A DNA stretch of 38,533 nucleotides, from the NCBI GenBank assembly GCA_030148775.1, contig JASBST010000048.1, forward strand, positions 1 through 38,533. Direction: 5' to 3'. Under the pieces are notes generated by a model. The model had not been told where the DNA came from. It was given only the letters and a program-made list of their open reading frames with translations, and did no database searches. Shown piece by piece: positions 36,758 through 38,533 of the stretch. Made by a program: the position numbers and the translations under genes. The stretch comes from Thiogranum sp. GTDB lineage: Bacteria; Pseudomonadota; Gammaproteobacteria; DSM-19610. Position 1 is the first letter of the stretch. Every line of letters begins with the position of its first letter.

Positions 36758-36897
36758 GAAAGTCGGACAGGACAACAAAAAACGCACATGCCGGTTCCGT
36801 TGCTACTGATGGCCCCTTCTCCCCGCGGTTGGCGCGCACGCGCGGTTCCAGCTGTCGCAATCGGCATTTTCAGCCACCCGTTGCTTGGAGCACCTGC

Positions 36898-37281
36898 ATG
36901 AATCTGGAAAAAGTCATATTCGCCTTCTTCTCCATCCTGGCGCTGACGCTCAATTTCGGCTTTTTCATCGGCGAACTCGACGACCCCACCCACCATAACG
37001 GTTATGAACTGTTCGCCGCGCTGATCGTCAGCCTGATCGCCACGGTGATGAAATTCGGCGACCGCGCCCACATCGGCGCGCTGCTGCTGGCCACCAGCCT
37101 GGTGGCCGATCTGCAACTGATCGCCGCGGCGATGGTCTGGGGCTTCACCCTTTACGCACTGGACTCGCCGCTCACCGCCACCACCGTCGCCAGTATCGTC
37201 TCGCTCTCCGGCGGTGCGCTGCTGGCCAATCTGACCTCGGTGATCCTGCTGGTGGTCGAGACGGTCACCTACCGCCGCTAG
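36898..37281 (+). CDS. DUF6394-like membrane protein
   Basis: This 127-residue protein has three or four membrane segments: VIFAFFSILALTLNFGFFIG, then ELFAALIVSLIATVMKFGDR, ATSLVADLQLIAAAMVWGF, and [20 protein letters not shown]. It resembles the family I know as DUF6394, which often stands before a TrkA/potassium channel gene. The ATG at 36898 has GGAG eight bases upstream; the frame open further up is Arg-rich and not used. It ends 11 bp before the channel gene, so it is probably an auxiliary subunit or partner. The function is unknown. Confidence 0.75.
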   Translation: MNLEKVIFAFFSILALTLNFGFFIGELDDPTHHNGYELFAALIVSLIATVMKFGDRAHIGALLLATSLVADLQLIAAAMVWGFTLYALDSPLTATTVASIVSLSGGALLANLTSVILLVVETVTYRR

Positions 37282-37292
37282 GCCGCCCCGGC

Positions 37293-38533
37293 ATGCAACA
37301 CGTCTTTTATTTGATGCTGCGACGGCTGCGGCTGCCGCTGATCGTACTGATCAGCGTGTATGCCGTGTCCGTCCTGGGGCTGACGCTGATCCCCGGGGTC
37401 GACAACAACGGCCAGCCGTGGCGCATGGACTTTTTCCACGCCATCTATTTCGTCAGTTTTCTCGGTTCGACCATCGGCCTGGGTGAAATCCCCTACGCCT
37501 TCACCGATGCCCAACGCATGTGGACCACCTTCATTATCTACTCGGCGGTAATCGCCTGGCTGTATGCCATCGGCTCGATACTCACGCTGGTCCAGGATCT
37601 CGGCTTTCGCCGCGTGCTCGCCGCCTCGTTGTTCGCCCGCCGCATCGCCCGCTCGCAGGAGGCGTTCTATCTGATTTGCGGCTACGGTGACGCCGGCAGT
37701 CTGCTGGTACGCGAGATGAGCGCGCATCACATTCGCTGTGTGGTGGTGGAGAAAGACCCTGAGCGGATTCTCAGCCTGGAGGTGGAGGACTTTATCGAGG
37801 GTGTACCGGGTCTGTGCCAGGATGCCACCCGTTCCGACACGCTGGTCACCGCCGGTCTCAAGCATCCCCTGTGCCGCGGTGTGGTGGCGCTGACCGGCAG
37901 CGATCACGCCAACCTGACCATCGCCATTTCCTGCAAACTGCTGGCACCGGATCTACCGGTGATCTGTCAATCGGATTCCAAGGACACCGCGGCCAACATG
38001 GACTCGTTCGGCACCGACCACATCGTCGATCCGTTCGAAATCTTTTCCTCGCGCTTTGCCATGCTGTTCCACTCGCCCAGTATGTATCTGGTGTATGAAT
38101 GGATGACCTCGCGCATGGACGCACCGCTGGCCGAATTCACCCGCCCGCCGGTGGGCGACTGGCTGTTGTGCGGTTACGGGCGCTTCGGCAAGGCGGTGCG
38201 CAAGCATATCGGCGCCGAGGGGGTGCGTATCCGCGTGGTCGAAGCCGACCTGGAGCGCACGGAAGCCCCGGCCGGCACCATCGAGGGCCGCGGCACCGAG
38301 GCCGACACCCTGATCGACGCCGGCATCACGGACATGGCCGGCGTCATCGCCGGCACCGACAATGACGCCAACAACCTGTCAATCATTATTACCGCGCGCC
38401 AGCTCAATCCCGGCCTGTTCGCGGTCGGGCGCCAGAACCGGCGTCGCAGCGAAGACATCTTCAAGGCCGCCAACATCGACCTGACCATGAAGCCCGCGGA
38501 AATCGCCGCGCGGCATATTCTCGGGCTGCTGCT
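37293..38533 (+). CDS. Potassium-channel/TrkA-N (RCK) protein, partial
   Basis: This is a membrane channel with tandem NAD-binding regulatory domains; the frame runs off the window after 413 codons. It has the first helix (LIVLISVYAVSVLGLTL), a pore segment FVSFLGSTIGLGEIPYAFT and a second helix. The first RCK domain starts near 126 with GYGDAG at 130-135, and a second starts near 290 with CGYGRFGKA. The filter reads TIGLGE (60-65) instead of TVGYGD, so K+ selectivity is not assured. It is the second gene of the pair with the DUF6394-like protein. Confidence 0.88.
   Translation, partial: MQHVFYLMLRRLRLPLIVLISVYAVSVLGLTLIPGVDNNGQPWRMDFFHAIYFVSFLGSTIGLGEIPYAFTDAQRMWTTFIIYSAVIAWLYAIGSILTLVQDLGFRRVLAASLFARRIARSQEAFYLICGYGDAGSLLVREMSAHHIRCVVVEKDPERILSLEVEDFIEGVPGLCQDATRSDTLVTAGLKHPLCRGVVALTGSDHANLTIAISCKLLAPDLPVICQSDSKDTAANMDSFGTDHIVDPFEIFSSRFAMLFHSPSMYLVYEWMTSRMDAPLAEFTRPPVGDWLLCGYGRFGKAVRKHIGAEGVRIRVVEADLERTEAPAGTIEGRGTEADTLIDAGITDMAGVIAGTDNDANNLSIIITARQLNPGLFAVGRQNRRRSEDIFKAANIDLTMKPAEIAARHILGLL

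Overview
The window looks like chromosomal DNA of a GC-rich gammaproteobacterium. The gene content points that way: an RND metal-efflux cluster with a CzcI-like protein, a soluble transhydrogenase, a clade-2 catalase, a HdfR-like LysR regulator, a DUF748/AsmA-like protein and a DUF6394-type membrane protein beside a TrkA-like channel. The genes hint at a Chromatiales/Ectothiorhodospiraceae-like lineage, but that is inference. I see no insertion sequence, phage gene, tRNA, rRNA or CRISPR array.

Region 1 (1-5778) is a metal/thiol-redox locus. On the minus strand, in order of transcription, lie a small CGKC thioredoxin-like protein, a doubled CcdA/DsbD-like membrane protein, a MerR regulator, a CzcI-like secreted protein, a TolC-type outer-membrane factor and a periplasmic adaptor cut by the window edge. 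Divergently, a zinc-ribbon membrane miniprotein is coupled to a second MerR that carries the cysteines of mercury sensors. The gap between the two arms holds a strong MerR-type promoter/operator with a 19-bp spacer, and a diverged copy of it centred 63 bp away.

Region 2 (5837-8904, minus) is a lipid-linked operon: PAP2 phosphatase, DUF1206 membrane protein, diacylglycerol-kinase-like enzyme, four-helix-bundle stress protein. Region 3 (9147-14482, plus) carries a large catalase, a cold-shock protein with a clear terminator, and glycogen phosphorylase. Region 4 (14495-18945) has a GFA/CENP-V-like protein and a soluble transhydrogenase on minus, then an unusual HPPD-like VOC protein followed by CorA on plus.

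Region 5 (18986-24830) has a coiled-coil membrane protein with a DUF302 protein, an atypical Ser/Thr kinase overlapping a PP2C phosphatase, a small charged protein, and a lipoprotein aminopeptidase followed by a HdfR-like regulator. Region 6 (24936-31013) has adenylate kinase with a zinc LID, a diguanylate cyclase followed by a DUF748 protein, and a DUF457-type membrane hydrolase. Region 7 (31023-38533) has a fusion of two CDGSH iron-sulfur modules to a glutamate-synthase-like FMN domain, Tag glycosylase, a methyltransferase, a DUF4239-like membrane protein, a divergent gamma-glutamyltransferase, and a DUF6394-type protein followed by a K+-channel/RCK protein that runs off the window.

The least conventional items are the dual-MerR thiol-redox locus with its paired operators, the HPPD-like protein linked to CorA, the CDGSH2-GltB fusion, the catalase with Cys in place of the cross-linking His, and the kinase/phosphatase pair.
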